Shown one piece after another: positions 1-10,233 of a stretch of 64,000 nt of DNA. Origin of the DNA: Auanema rhodensis (taxonomy: Eukaryota > Nematoda > Chromadorea > Rhabditida > Rhabditidae); NCBI GenBank assembly GCA_964057225.1, contig OZ059899.1, forward strand, positions 10,416,001 through 10,480,000, given 5' to 3'. The position numbers and the translations under genes were made by a program. Position 1 is the stretch's first letter. Each line of letters opens with the position of its first letter. A model generated the notes under the pieces. It did not search any database, was not told the origin of the DNA, and worked only from the letters and a program-made list of their open reading frames with translations.

Positions 1-412
1 ATATCCAATTTAAACTTATACATTTACTTCGATAAAGAGCCTATTAGTTTGAAATTTTATGTCTTACAGTTCTCCAACAGAACAGACTGATCCTGATTTC
101 TCTATGATTATATAAAACTCTCGTTTGATATAAAAAAAGAAGAGGAATAACGTTTCCAGGATGTCAATGATATCGAATCTAGTGATATTGTAGAAAAATG
201 TAATGTCAGCTTCATAGGTTTTCTCTTAATTTCTCTCATCACAATTGTCTTAGTTTTTTTTCTCATAAGAGTTTCTGAAATCTTAGGTGAACAAGGCCGT
301 ATATATTTTTTTCTGGAATTCGAAAGCATTTGGGATGGAAATTAGAAAGAAAAGAACTAGTTTTTCCTACTTTAAAACGAACAATAAGAAATAAAATAAA
401 AAAGATTGTTAG

Positions 413-822
413 ATATCCAATTTAAACTTATACATTTACTTCGATAAAGAGCCTATTAGTTTGAAATTTTATGTCTTACAGTTCTCCAACAGAACAGACT
501 GATCCTGATTTCTCTATGATTACATAAAACTCTCGTTTGATATACAAAAAGGAGAGGAATAACGTTTCCAGGATATCAATGATATCGAATCTAGTGATAT
601 TGTAGAAAAATGTAATGTCAGCTCCATAGTTTTTCTCTAAATTTCTCTCATCACAATAGTCTTATTTTTTTTTCATAAGAGTTTCTGAAATCTTAGTTGA
701 ACAAGGCCGTATATATTTTTTTCTGGAATTCGAAAGCATTTGGGATGGATATTAGAAGGAAAAGAACTAGTTTTTCCTACTTTAAAACAAACAATAAGAA
801 ATAAAATAAAAAAGATTGTTAG
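413..822 (+). repeat. Representative type-B short unit (410 bp)
   Basis: This is the clearest short unit of the subtype whose left half also precedes most tRNA genes. From left to right it contains the phase motif, a TCTTACAGTTCTCC segment, a perfect dyad of GATATC-AAT-GATATC at 572-586, a pyrimidine-rich tract, a T9 run near 665-675, TTAGTTGAACAA, the five-base tRNA stub GGCCG at 715-719, TATATA plus T7, an EcoRI site (GAATTC) and an A-rich 3' end. I see no RNA gene or plausible protein in it. Confidence 0.9.
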
Positions 823-1644
823 ATATCCAATTTAAACTTATACATTTACTTCGATAAAGAGCCTATTAGTTTGAAATTTTATGTCTTACAGTTCTCCAAC
901 AGAACAGACTGATCCTGATTTCTCTATGATTACATAAAACTCTCGTTTGATATACAAAAAGGAGAGGAATAACGTTTCCAGGATATCAATGATATCGAAT
1001 CTAGTGATATTGTAGAAAAATGTAATGTCAGCTCCATAGTTTTTCTCTAAATTTCTCTCATCACAATAGTCTTATTTTTTTTTCATAAGAGTTTCTGAAA
1101 TCTTAGTTGAACAAGGCCGTATATATTTTTTTCTGGAATTCGAAAGCATTTGGAATGGATATTAGAAGGAAAAGAACTAGTTTTTCCTACTTTAAAACAA
1201 ACAATAAGAAATAAAATAAAAAAGATTGTTAGATATCCAATTTAAACTTATACATTTACTTCGATAAAGAGCCTATTAGTTTGAAATTTTATGTCTTACA
1301 GTTCTCCAACAGAACAGACTGATCCTGATTTCTCTATGATTACATACAATTCTCGTTTGATATAAAAAAAGAAGAGGAATAACGTTTCCAGGATGTCAAT
1401 GATATCGAATCTAGTGATATTGTAAAAAAATGTAATGTCAGCTCCATAGGTTTTCTCTTAATTTCTCTCATCACAATTGTCTTAGTTTTTTTTCTCATAA
1501 GAGTTTCTGAAATCTTAGGTGAACAAGGCCGTATATATTTTTTTCTGGAATTCGAAAGCATTTGGGATGGACATTAGAAAGAAAAGAACTAGTTTTTCCT
1601 ACTTTAAAACGAACAATAAGAAATAAAATAAAAAAGATTGTTAG

Positions 1645-2056
1645 ATATCCAATTTAAACTTATACATTTACTTCGATAAAGAGCCTATTAGTTTGAAATT
1701 TTATGTCTTACAGTTCTCCAACAGAACAGACTGATCCTGATTTCTCTATGATTATATAAAACTCTCGTTTGATATAAAAAAAGAAGAGGAATAACGTTTC
1801 CAGGATGTCAATGATATCGAATCTAGTGATATTGTAGAAAAATGTAATGTCAGCTCCATAGGTTTTCTCTTAATTTCTCTCATCACAATTGTCTTAGTTT
1901 TTTTTCTCATAAGAGTTTCTGAAATCTTAGGTGAACAAGGCCGTATATATTTTTTTCTGGAATTCGAAAGCATTTGGGATGGAAATTAGAAAGAAAAGAA
2001 CCAGTTTTTCCTACTTTAAAACAAACAATAAGAAATAAAATAAAAAAGATTGTTAG
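1645..2056 (+). repeat. Representative type-A short unit (412 bp)
   Basis: This is the commonest short subtype. It differs from type B at a set of linked sites (GATGTC for GATATC, CATAGG for CATAGT, TTGTCTTAG for TAGTCTTAT, an extra CTC before CATAAG, AGGTGAAC for AGTTGAAC). The antisense strand of many type-A units is open for 73 codons, but the frame is interrupted in the units where the T8 tract of this region has seven T. I treat that frame as non-coding. Confidence 0.9.
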
Positions 2057-2355
2057 ATATCCAATTTAAACTTATACATTTACTTCGATAAAGAGCCTAT
2101 TAGTTTGAAATTTTATGTCTTACAGTTCTCCAACAGAACAGACTGATCCTGATTTCTCTATGATTACATAAAACTCTCGTTTGATATACAAAAAGGAGAG
2201 GAATAACGTTTCCAGGATATCAATGATATCGAATCTAGTGATATTGTAGAAAAATGTAATGTCAGCTCCATAGTTTTTCTCTAAATTTCTCTCATCACAA
2301 TAGTCTTATTTTTTTTTCATAAGAGTTTCTGAAATCTTAGTTGAACAAGGCCGCG

Positions 2356-2366
2356 TGGCGCAATGG
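2356..2366 (+). promoter_or_regulatory. Internal A box of tRNA-Arg copy 1
   Basis: TGGCGCAATGG fits the RNA polymerase III A box within the D-arm region (nt 8-18 of the gene). The same sequence lies at tRNA start +7 in all 24 copies. Short units lack it, so they should have no internal pol III promoter. Confidence 0.9.
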
Positions 2367-2399
2367 ATAACGCGTCTGCCTACGGAGCAGAAGATTGTA

Positions 2400-2410
2400 G
2401 GTTCGAATCC
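2400..2410 (+). promoter_or_regulatory. Internal B box of tRNA-Arg copy 1
   Basis: GGTTCGAATCC is a perfect TFIIIC-binding B box (nt 52-62). It is intact in 23 of 24 copies. Copy 21 has GATTCGAATCC instead. Confidence 0.93.
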
Positions 2411-2425
2411 TGCCGTGGTCGTAAA

Positions 2426-2432
2426 TTTTTTT
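2426..2432 (+). terminator. RNA polymerase III oligo-T terminator (T7)
   Basis: A run of seven T begins five bases after the tRNA 3' end, following TAAA. Copies 18 and 19 read TCAA before the T7. Copy 23 has TAA and T8. All 24 genes have this terminator at the same offset. Two further runs in the same flank, T6 at 2524-2529 and T8 at 2535-2542, could act as backup terminators. Confidence 0.93.
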
Positions 2433-2663
2433 CATTTGACTTGTCATTTACAAAAATCAAATTTATCTTCTTCAACGATTATTTTTGCAATGTGTCATGA
2501 AAATTTCACAGTTGAACAAAACGTTTTTTAAGAATTTTTTTTGTTGTCAACATATATATTTTCCTGGAATTCGAAAGCATTTGGGATGGAAATTAGAAAG
2601 AAAAGAACTAGTTTTTCCTATTTTAAAACAAACAAAAAAAAATAAAATGAAAAAGATTGTTAG

Positions 2664-4310
2664 ATATCCAATTTAAACTTATACATTTACTTCGATAAAG
2701 AGCCTATTAGTTTGAAATTTTATGTCTTACAGTTCTCCAACAGAACAGACTGATCCTGATTTCTCTATGATTACATAAAACTCTCGTTTGATGTGAAAAA
2801 AGAAGAGGAATAACGTTTCCAGGATGTCAATGATATCGAATCTAGTGATATTGTAAAAAAATGTAATGTCAGCTCCATAGGTTTTCTCTTAATTTCTCTC
2901 ATCACAATTGTCTTAGTTTTTTTTCTCATAAGAGTTTCTGAAATCTTAGGTGAACAAGGCCGTATATATTTTTTTCTGGAATTCGAAAGCATTTGGGATG
3001 GAAATTAGAAAGAAAAGAACCAGTTTTTCCTACTTTAAAACAAACAATAAGAAATAAAATAAAAAAGATTGTTAGATATCCAATTTAAACTTATACATTT
3101 ACTTCGATAAAGAGCCTATTAGTTTGAAATTTTATGTCTTACAGTTCTCCAACAGAACAGACTGATCCTGATTTCTCTATGATTATATAAAACTCTCGTT
3201 TGATATAAAAAAAGAAGAGTAATAACGTTTCCAGGATGTCAATGATATCGAATCTAGTGATATTGTAGAAAAATGTAATGTCAGCTCCATAGGTTTTCTC
3301 TTAATTTCTCTCATCACAATTGTCTTAGTTTTTTTTCTCATAAGAGTTTCTGAAATCTTAGGTGAACATGGCCGTATATATTTTTTTCTGGAATTCGAAA
3401 GCATTTGGGATGGAAATTAGAAAGAAAAAAACTAGTTTTTCCTACTTTAAAACAAACAATAAGAAATAAAATAAAAAAGATTGTTAGATATCCAATTTAA
3501 ACTTATACATTTACTTCGATAAAGAGCCTATTAGTTTGAAATTTTATGTCTTACAGTTCTCCAACAGAACAGACTGATCCTGATTTCTCTATGATTACAT
3601 AAAACTCTCGTTTGATATAAAAAAAGAAGAGGAATAACGTTTCCAGGATGTCAATGATATCGAATCTAGTGATATTGTAGAAAAATGTAATGTCAGCTCC
3701 ATAGGTTTTCTCTTAATTTCTCTCATCACAATTGTCTTAGTTTTTTTCTCATAAGAGTTTCTGAAATCTTAGGTGAACAAGGCCGTATATATTTTTTTCT
3801 GGAATTCGAAAGCATTCGGGATGGAAATTAGAAGGAAAAGAACTAGTTTTTCCTACTTTAAAACAAACAATAAGAAATAAAATAAAAAAGATTGTAAGAT
3901 ATCCAATTTAAACTTATACATTTACTTTGATAAAGAGCCTATTAGTTTGAAATTTTATGTCTTACAGTTCTCCAACAGAACAGACTGATCCTGATTTCTC
4001 TATGATTACATAAAACTCTCGTTTGATATAAAAAAAGAAGAGGAATAACGTTTCCAGGATGTCAATGATATCGAATCTAGTGATATTGTAGAAAAATGTA
4101 ATGTCAGCTCCATAGGTTTTCTCTTAATTTCTCTCATCACAATTGTCTTAGTTTTTTTTCTCATTAGAGTTTCTGAAATCTTAGGTGAACAAGGCCGTAT
4201 ATATTTTTTTCTGGAATTCGAAAGCATTTGGGATGGACATTAGAAGGAAAAGAACTAGTTTTTCCTACTTTAAAACAAACAATAAGAAATAAAATAAAAA
4301 AGATTGTTAG
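2664..4310 (+). repeat. Run of 4 short units
   Basis: These are four type-A units starting at 2664, 3076 and about 412-bp steps after that. One stub reads CATGGCCG (near 3368), a SNP shared with the copy near 16,892. The unit near 3811 has GCATTCGGGATGG where all others read GCATTTGGGATGG. Confidence 0.94.
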
Positions 4311-4602
4311 ATATCCAATTTAAACTTATACATTTACTTCGATAAAGAGCCTATTAGTTTGAAATTTTATGTCTTACAGTTCTCCAACAGAACAGACTGA
4401 TCCTGATTTCTCTATGATTACATAAAACTCTCGTTTGATATACAAAAAGGAGAGGAATAACGTTTCCAGGATATCAATGATATCGAATCTAGTGATATTG
4501 TAGAAAAATGTAATGTCAGCTCCATAGTTTTTCTCTAAATTTCTCTCATCACAATAGTCTTATTTTTTTTTCATAAGAGTTTCTGAAATCTTAGTTGAAC
4601 AA

Positions 4603-4675
4603 GGCCGCGTGGCGCAATGGATAACGCGTCTGCCTACGGAGCAGAAGATTGTAGGTTCGAATCCTGCCGTGGTCG
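4603..4675 (+). tRNA. tRNA-Arg(ACG), copy 2
   Basis: Identical over 73 nt to copy 1. It sits in a 607-bp unit (4311-4917) with a type-B leader. The flank has the common CATTTCAC and CATAAAAAT forms. Confidence 0.97.
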
Positions 4676-4917
4676 TAAATTTTTTTCATTTCACTTGTCA
4701 TTTACAAAAATCAAATTTATCTTCTTCAACGATTATTTTTGCAATGTGTCATAAAAATTTCACAGTTGAACAAAACGTTTTTTAAGAATTTTTTTTGTTG
4801 TCAACATATATATTTTCCTGGAATTCGAAAGCATTTGGGATGGAAATTAGAAAGAAAAGAACTAGTTTTTCCTATTTTAAAACAAACAAAAAAAAATAAA
4901 ATGAAAAAGATTGTTAG

Positions 4918-5742
4918 ATATCCAATTTAAACTTATACATTTACTTCGATAAAGAGCCTATTAGTTTGAAATTTTATGTCTTACAGTTCTCCAACAGAAC
5001 AGACTGATCCTGATTTCTCTATGATTATATAAAACTCTCGTTTGATATAAAAAAAGAAGAGGAATAACGTTTCCAGGATGTCAATGATATCGAATCTAGT
5101 GATATTGTAGAAAAATGTAATGTCAGCTCCATAGGTTTTCTCTTAATTTCTCTCATCACAATTGTCTTAGTTTTTTTTCTCATAAGAGTTTCTGAAATCT
5201 TAGGTGAACAAGGCCGTATATATTTTTTTCTGGAATTCGAAAGCATTTGGGATGGAAATTAGAAAGAAAAAAACTAGTTTTTCCTACTTTAAAACAAACA
5301 ATAAGAAATAAAATAAAAAAGATTGTTAGATATCCAATTTAAACTTATACATTTACTTCGATAAAGAGCCTATTAGTTTGAAATTTTATGTCTTACAGTT
5401 CTCCAACAGAACAGACTGATCCTGATTTCTCTATGATTATATAAAACTCTCGTTTGATATAAAAAAAGAAGAGGAATAACGTTTCCAGGATGTCAATGAT
5501 ATCGAATCTAGTGATATTGTAGAAAAATGTAATGTCAGCTCCATAGGTTTTCTCTTAATTTCTCTCATCACAATTGTCTTAGTTTTTTTTTCTCATAAGA
5601 GTTTCTGAAATCTTAGGTGAACAAGGCCGTATATATTTTTTTCTGGAATTCGAAAGCATTTGGGATGGAAATTAGAAAGAAAAGAACTAGTTTTTCCTAT
5701 TTTAAAACAAACAAAAAAAAATAAAATGAAAAAGATTGTTAG
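4918..5742 (+). repeat. Run of 2 short units
   Basis: These are two type-A units. The second ends with the long-unit style 3' tail (CTATTTTAAAAC, A9, TAAAATG), so it looks like a short/long recombinant directly before copy 3. Confidence 0.94.
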
Positions 5743-6036
5743 ATATCCAATTTAAACTTATACATTTACTTCGATAAAGAGCCTATTAGTTTGAAATTTT
5801 ATGTCTTACAGTTCTCCAACAGAACAGACTGATCCTGATTTCTCTATGATTACATAAAACTCTCGTTTGATATAAAAAAAGAAGAGGAATAACGTTTCCA
5901 GGATGTCAATGATATCGAATCTAGTGATATTGTAGAAAAATGTAATGTCAGCTCCATAGGTTTTCTCTTAATTTCTCTCATCACAATAGTCTTAGTTTTT
6001 TTTCTCATAAGAGTTTCTGAAATCCTAGTTGAACAA

Positions 6037-6109
6037 GGCCGCGTGGCGCAATGGATAACGCGTCTGCCTACGGAGCAGAAGATTGTAGGTTCGAATCCTG
6101 CCGTGGTCG
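6037..6109 (+). tRNA. tRNA-Arg(ACG), copy 3
   Basis: Identical to copy 1. Its unit (5743-6351, 609 bp) has a different leader: a type-A left half up to CATAGG, then TAGTCTTAG, CTCATAAG and AATCCTAGTTGAAC. It is immediately followed by another long unit. Confidence 0.97.
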
Positions 6110-6645
6110 TAAATTTTTTTCATTTCACTTGTCATTTACAAAAATCAAATTTATCTTCTTCAACGATTATTTTTGCAATGTGTCATAAAAATTTCACAGT
6201 TGAACAAAACGTTTTTTAAGAATTTTTTTTGTTGTCAACATATATATTTTCCTGGAATTCGAAAGCATTTGGGATGGAAATTAGAAAGAAAAGAACTAGT
6301 TTTTCCTATTTTAAAACAAACAAAAAAAAATAAAATGAAAAAGATTGTTAGATATCCAATTTAAACTTATACATTTACTTCGATAAAGAGCCTATTAGTT
6401 TGAAATTTTATGTCTTACAGTTCTCCAACAGAACAGACTGATCCTGATTTCTCTATGATTATATAAAACTCTCGTTTGATATAAAAAAAGAAGAGGAATA
6501 ACGTTTCCAGGATGTCAATGATATCGAATCTAGTGATATTGTAGAAAAATGTAATGTCAGCTCCATAGGTTTTCTCTTAATTTCTCTCATCACAATAGTC
6601 TTAGTTTTTTTTCTCATAAGAGTTTCTGAAATCCTAGTTGAACAA

Positions 6646-6718
6646 GGCCGCGTGGCGCAATGGATAACGCGTCTGCCTACGGAGCAGAAGATTGTAGGTT
6701 CGAATCCTGCCGTGGTCG
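6646..6718 (+). tRNA. tRNA-Arg(ACG), copy 4
   Basis: Identical to copy 1, in unit 6352-6960 (609 bp) with the same CCTAGTTGAAC leader as copy 3. Copies 3 and 4 lie in directly adjacent long units 609 bp apart, so this is a tandem duplication of a whole tRNA unit. Confidence 0.97.
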
Positions 6719-6960
6719 TAAATTTTTTTCATTTCACTTGTCATTTACAAAAATCAAATTTATCTTCTTCAACGATTATTTTTGCAATGTGTCATAAAAA
6801 TTTCACAGTTGAACAAAACGTTTTTTAAGAATTTTTTTTGTTGTCAACATATATATTTTCCTGGAATTCGAAAGCATTTGGGATGGAAATTAGAAAGAAA
6901 AGAACTAGTTTTTCCTATTTTAAAACAAACAAAAAAGAATAAAATGAAAAAGATTGTTAG

Positions 6961-8196
6961 ATATCCAATTTAAACTTATACAATTACTTCGATAAAGAGC
7001 CTATTAGTTTGAAATTTTATGTCTTACAGTTCTCCAACAGAACAGACTGATCCTGATTTTTCTATGATTACATAAAACTCTCGTTTGATATAAAAAAAGA
7101 AGAGGAATAACGTTTCCAGGATGTCAATGATATCGAATCTAGTGATATTGTAAAAAAATGTAATGTCAGCTCCATAGGTTTTTTCTTAATTTCTCTCATC
7201 ACAATTGTCTTAGTTTTTTTTCTCATAAGAGTTTCTGAAATTTTAGGTGAACAAAGCCGTATATATTTTTTTCTGGAATTCGAAAGCATTTGGGATGGAA
7301 ATTAGAAAAAAAAAGAACTAGTTTTTCCTACTTTAAAACAAACAATAAGAAATAAAATAAAAAAGATTGTTAGATATCCAATTTAAACTTATACATTTAC
7401 TTCGATAAAGAGCCTATTAGTTTGAAATTTTATGTCTTACAGTTCTCCAACAGAACAGACTGATCCTGATTTCTCTATGATTACATAAAACTCTCGTTTG
7501 ATATAAAAAAAGAAGAGGAATAACGTTTCCAGGATGTCAATGATATCGAATCTAGTGATATTGTAGAAAAAGGAAATGTCAGCTCCATAGGTTTTCTCTT
7601 AATTTCTCTCATCACAATTGTCTTAGTTTTTTTCTCATAAGAGTTTCTGAAATCTTAGGTGAACAAGGCCGTATATATTTTTTTCTGGAATTCGAAAGCA
7701 TTTGGGATGGAAATTAGAAGGAAAAGAACTAGTTTTTCCTACTTTAAAACAAACAATAAGAAATAAAATAAAAAAGATTGTTAGATATCCAATTTAAACT
7801 TATACATTTACTTTGATAAAGAGCCTATTAGTTTGAAATTTTATGTCTTACAGTTCTCCAACAGAACAGACTGATCCTGATTTCTCTATGATTACATAAA
7901 ACTCTCGTTTGATATAAAAAAAGAAGAGGAATAACGTTTCCAGGATGTCAATGATATCGAATCTAGTGATATTGTAGAAAAATGTAATGTCAGCTCCATA
8001 GGTTTTCTCTTAATTTCTCTCATCACAATTGTCTTAGTTTTTTTTCTCATTAGAGTTTCTGAAATCTTAGGTGAACAAGGCCGTATATATTTTTTTCTGG
8101 AATTCGAAAGCATTTGGGATGGACATTAGAAGGAAAAGAACTAGTTTTTCCTACTTTAAAACAAACAATAAGAAATAAAATAAAAAAGATTGTTAG
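6961..8196 (+). repeat. Run of 3 short units
   Basis: These are three type-A units. The first has a mutated stub (AAAGCCG near 7254), and the second has an AAAAAGGAAATGTC variant near 7570. Confidence 0.94.
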
Positions 8197-8488
8197 ATAT
8201 CCAATTTAAACTTATACATTTACTTTGATAAAGAGCCTATTAGTTTGAAATTTTATGTCTTACAGTTCTCCAACAGAACAGACTGATCCTGATTTCTCTA
8301 TGATTACATAAAACTCTCGTTTGATATACAAAAAGGAGAGGAATAACGTTTCCAGGATATCAATGATATCGAATCTAGTGATATTGTAGAAAAATGTAAT
8401 GTCAGCTCCATAGTTTTTCTCTAAATTTCTCTCATCACAATAGTCTTATTTTTTTTTCATAAGAGTTTCTGAAATCTTAGTTGAACAA

Positions 8489-8561
8489 GGCCGCGTGGCG
8501 CAATGGATAACGCGTCTGCCTACGGAGCAGAAGATTGTAGGTTCGAATCCTGCCGTGGTCG
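8489..8561 (+). tRNA. tRNA-Arg(ACG), copy 5
   Basis: Identical to copy 1, in a 607-bp type-B-leader unit (8197-8803). Confidence 0.97.
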
Positions 8562-8803
8562 TAAATTTTTTTCATTTCACTTGTCATTTACAAAAATCAA
8601 ATTTATCTTCTTCAACGATTATTTTTGCAATGTGTCATAAAAATTTCACAGTTGAACAAAACGTTTTTTAAGAATTTTTTTTGTTGTCAACATATATATT
8701 TTCCTGGAATTCGAAAGCATTTGGGATGGAAATTAGAAAGAAAAGAACTAGTTTTTCCTATTTTAAAACAAACAAAAAAAAATAAAATGAAAAAGATTGT
8801 TAG

Positions 8804-9626
8804 ATATCCAATTTAAACTTATACATTTACTTCGATAAAGAGCCTATTAGTTTGAAATTTTATGTCTTACAGTTCTCCAACAGAACAGACTGATCCTGAT
8901 TTCTCTATGATTATATAAAACTCTCGTTTGATATAAAAAAAGAAGAGGAATAACGTTTCCAGGATGTCAATGATATCGAATCTAGTGATATTGTAGAAAA
9001 ATGTAATGTCAGCTCCATAGGTTTTCTCTTAATTTCTCTCAACACAATTGTCTTAGTTTTTTTCTCATAAGAGTTTCTGAAATCTTAGGTGAACAAGGCC
9101 GTATATATTTTTTTCTGGAATTCGAAAGCATTTGGGATGGAAATTAGAAAGAAAAGAACTAGTTTTTCCTACTTTAAAACAAACAATAAGAAATAAAATA
9201 AAAAAGATTGTTAGATATCTAATTTAAACTTATACATTTACTTCGATAAAGAGCCTATTAGTTTGAAATTTTATGTCTTACAGTTCTCCAACAGAACAGA
9301 CTGATCCTGATTTCTCTATGATTACATAAAACTCTCGTTTGATATAAAAAAAGAAGAGGAATAACGTTTCCAGGATGTCAATGATATCGAATCTAGTGAT
9401 ATTGTAGAAAAATGTAATGTCAGCTCCATAGGTTTTCTCTTAATTTCTCTCATCACAATTGTCTTAGTTTTTTTTCTCATTAGAGTTTCTGAAATCTTAG
9501 GTGAACAAGGCCGTATATATTTTTTTCTGGAATTCGAAAGCATTTGGGATGGACATTAGAAGGAAAAGAACTAGTTTTTCCCATTTTAAAACAAACAATA
9601 AGAAATAAAATAAAAAAGATTGTTAG
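8804..9626 (+). repeat. Run of 2 short units
   Basis: An 823-bp dimer. The first unit carries CTCAACACAATTG and a T7 tract, and the second carries CATTAGAG instead of CATAAGAG. Confidence 0.94.
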
Positions 9627-9918
9627 ATATCTAATTTAAACTTATACATTTACTTCGATAAAGAGCCTATTAGTTTGAAATTTTATGTCTTACAGTTCTC
9701 CAACAGAACAGACTGATCCTGATTTCTCTATGATTACATAAAACTCTCGTTTGATATACAAAAAGGAGAGGAATAACGTTTCCAGGATATCAATGATATC
9801 GAATCTAGTGATATTGTAGAAAAATGTAATGTCAGCTCCATAGTTTTTCTCTAAATTTCTCTCATCACAATAGTCTTATTTTTTTTTCATAAGAGTTTCT
9901 GAAATCTTAGTTGAACAA

Positions 9919-9991
9919 GGCCGCGTGGCGCAATGGATAACGCGTCTGCCTACGGAGCAGAAGATTGTAGGTTCGAATCCTGCCGTGGTCG
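9919..9991 (+). tRNA. tRNA-Arg(ACG), copy 6
   Basis: Identical to copy 1, in unit 9627-10233. The 3' flank has a private change, CACTTTTCATTT instead of CACTTGTCATTT, near 10,012. Confidence 0.97.
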
Positions 9992-10233
9992 TAAATTTTT
10001 TTCATTTCACTTTTCATTTACAAAAATCAAATTTATCTTCTTCAACGATTATTTTTGCAATGTGTCATAAAAATTTCACAGTTGAACAAAACGTTTTTTA
10101 AGAATTTTTTTTGTTGTCAACATATATATTTTCCTGGAATTCGAAAGCATTTGGGATGGAAATTAGAAAGAAAAGAACTAGTTTTTCCTATTTTAAAACA
10201 AACAAAAAAAAATAAAATGAAAAAGATTGTTAG

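Larger units (their letters stand above)
1..2056 (+). repeat. Run of 5 short satellite units (no tRNA)
   Basis: Units start at 1, 413, 823, 1233 and 1645. They show the two main short subtypes. Type A (1, 1233, 1645) has TAAAAAAAGAAGAGG, GATGTCAATGATATC, CATAGGTTTTC, TTGTCTTAG and TTAGGTGAAC. Type B (413, 823) has TACAAAAAGGAGAGG, GATATCAATGATATC, CATAGTTTTTC, TAGTCTTAT and TTAGTTGAAC. All five carry the GGCCG tRNA stub, for example at 295-299 and 715-719. This run is repeated at 13,525-15,580. Confidence 0.96.
2349..2421 (+). tRNA. tRNA-Arg(ACG), copy 1
   Basis: The 73-nt gene folds as a full cloverleaf. The acceptor stem is GGCCGCG with CGTGGTC, with G-U pairs at 2-71 and 5-68. The D arm has 3 bp (GCG with CGC), as in animal tRNA-Arg. 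The anticodon arm is TCTGC, loop CTACGGA, GCAGA, with anticodon ACG at nt 34-36. The variable loop is AGATT. The T arm is GTAGG, TTCGAAT, CCTGC, and the discriminator is G73. No CCA is encoded and there is no intron. A34 should be edited to inosine, so it reads CGU, CGC and CGA. A20, a classic arginine identity base, is present. The A box is at 2356-2366 and the B box (GGTTCGAATCC) at 2400-2410. From recall, the stretch GTGGCGCAATGGATAACGCG matches animal tRNA-Arg(ACG). The flanking SNPs (CATTTGAC, CATGAAAAT) are shared only with copy 7. Confidence 0.98.
2340..2519 (+). repeat. 9-bp direct repeat flanking the tRNA segment
   Basis: GTTGAACAA occurs at 2340-2348, directly against the tRNA 5' end, and again at 2511-2519, 89 bp past its 3' end. 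Most long units have the same arrangement. Copies 21, 22 and 24 carry GTTATACAA in the second position. It may be chance, or a trace of how the tRNA segment arrived. Confidence 0.6.
2057..2663 (+). repeat. Representative long unit with tRNA-Arg (607 bp)
   Basis: The left 292 bp match a type-B short unit up to GGCCG. Then come the tRNA gene (2349-2421), an oligo-T terminator, a long-unit-only 3' block to about 2552, and the shared right arm from TATATAT onward. The 3' end reads CTATTTTAAAACAAAC followed by an A9 run and TAAAATG, whereas short units normally read CTACTTTAAAACAAAC followed by AATAAGAAAT. Units of this 607-bp class hold 16 of the 24 tRNA genes. The other leaders are a 609-bp class (3 units) and a 682-bp class with an internal duplication (5 units). 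Confidence 0.95.

Noticed and set aside
1752-1973. 73-codon antisense ORF (starting MLSNSRKK) intact in 68 short units
   Set aside because: It crosses a T7/T8 tract whose length change breaks it in many units. Its changes among copies alter amino acids freely (S/F, E/K, M/I, R/K), and it includes the antisense of the tRNA stub. Recurrence follows from the tandem copying. A search for peptides or homologues outside the satellite would be needed to revive it.
2349-2421. tRNA-derived SINE
   Set aside because: The tRNA is a perfect mature-length gene with an immediate terminator. There is no SINE body transcribed beyond it, no poly-A tail tied to it and no variable target-site duplications. All copies sit at the same place in the unit.
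2481-2552. Box C/D snoRNA or other small RNA in the tRNA 3' flank
   Set aside because: I found no proper C box (RTGATGA) with D box (CTGA) pair and no stable stem. The block is mostly T- and A-runs.
2485-2676. 63-codon + strand ORF (starting MQCV) after most tRNA genes
   Set aside because: It lies in the tRNA 3' flank and right arm, starts at no convincing signal, is frameshifted where the A-run length varies (copies 8, 11, 13, 21, 24), and shows low-complexity Lys-rich translation of an A-rich tail.
3805-3825. Possible CENP-B box (TTCGAAAGCATTCGGGA)
   Set aside because: The spacing between TTCG and CGGG is one base too long and the central A is misplaced. CGGG occurs in one unit only, and the others have TTGGG.
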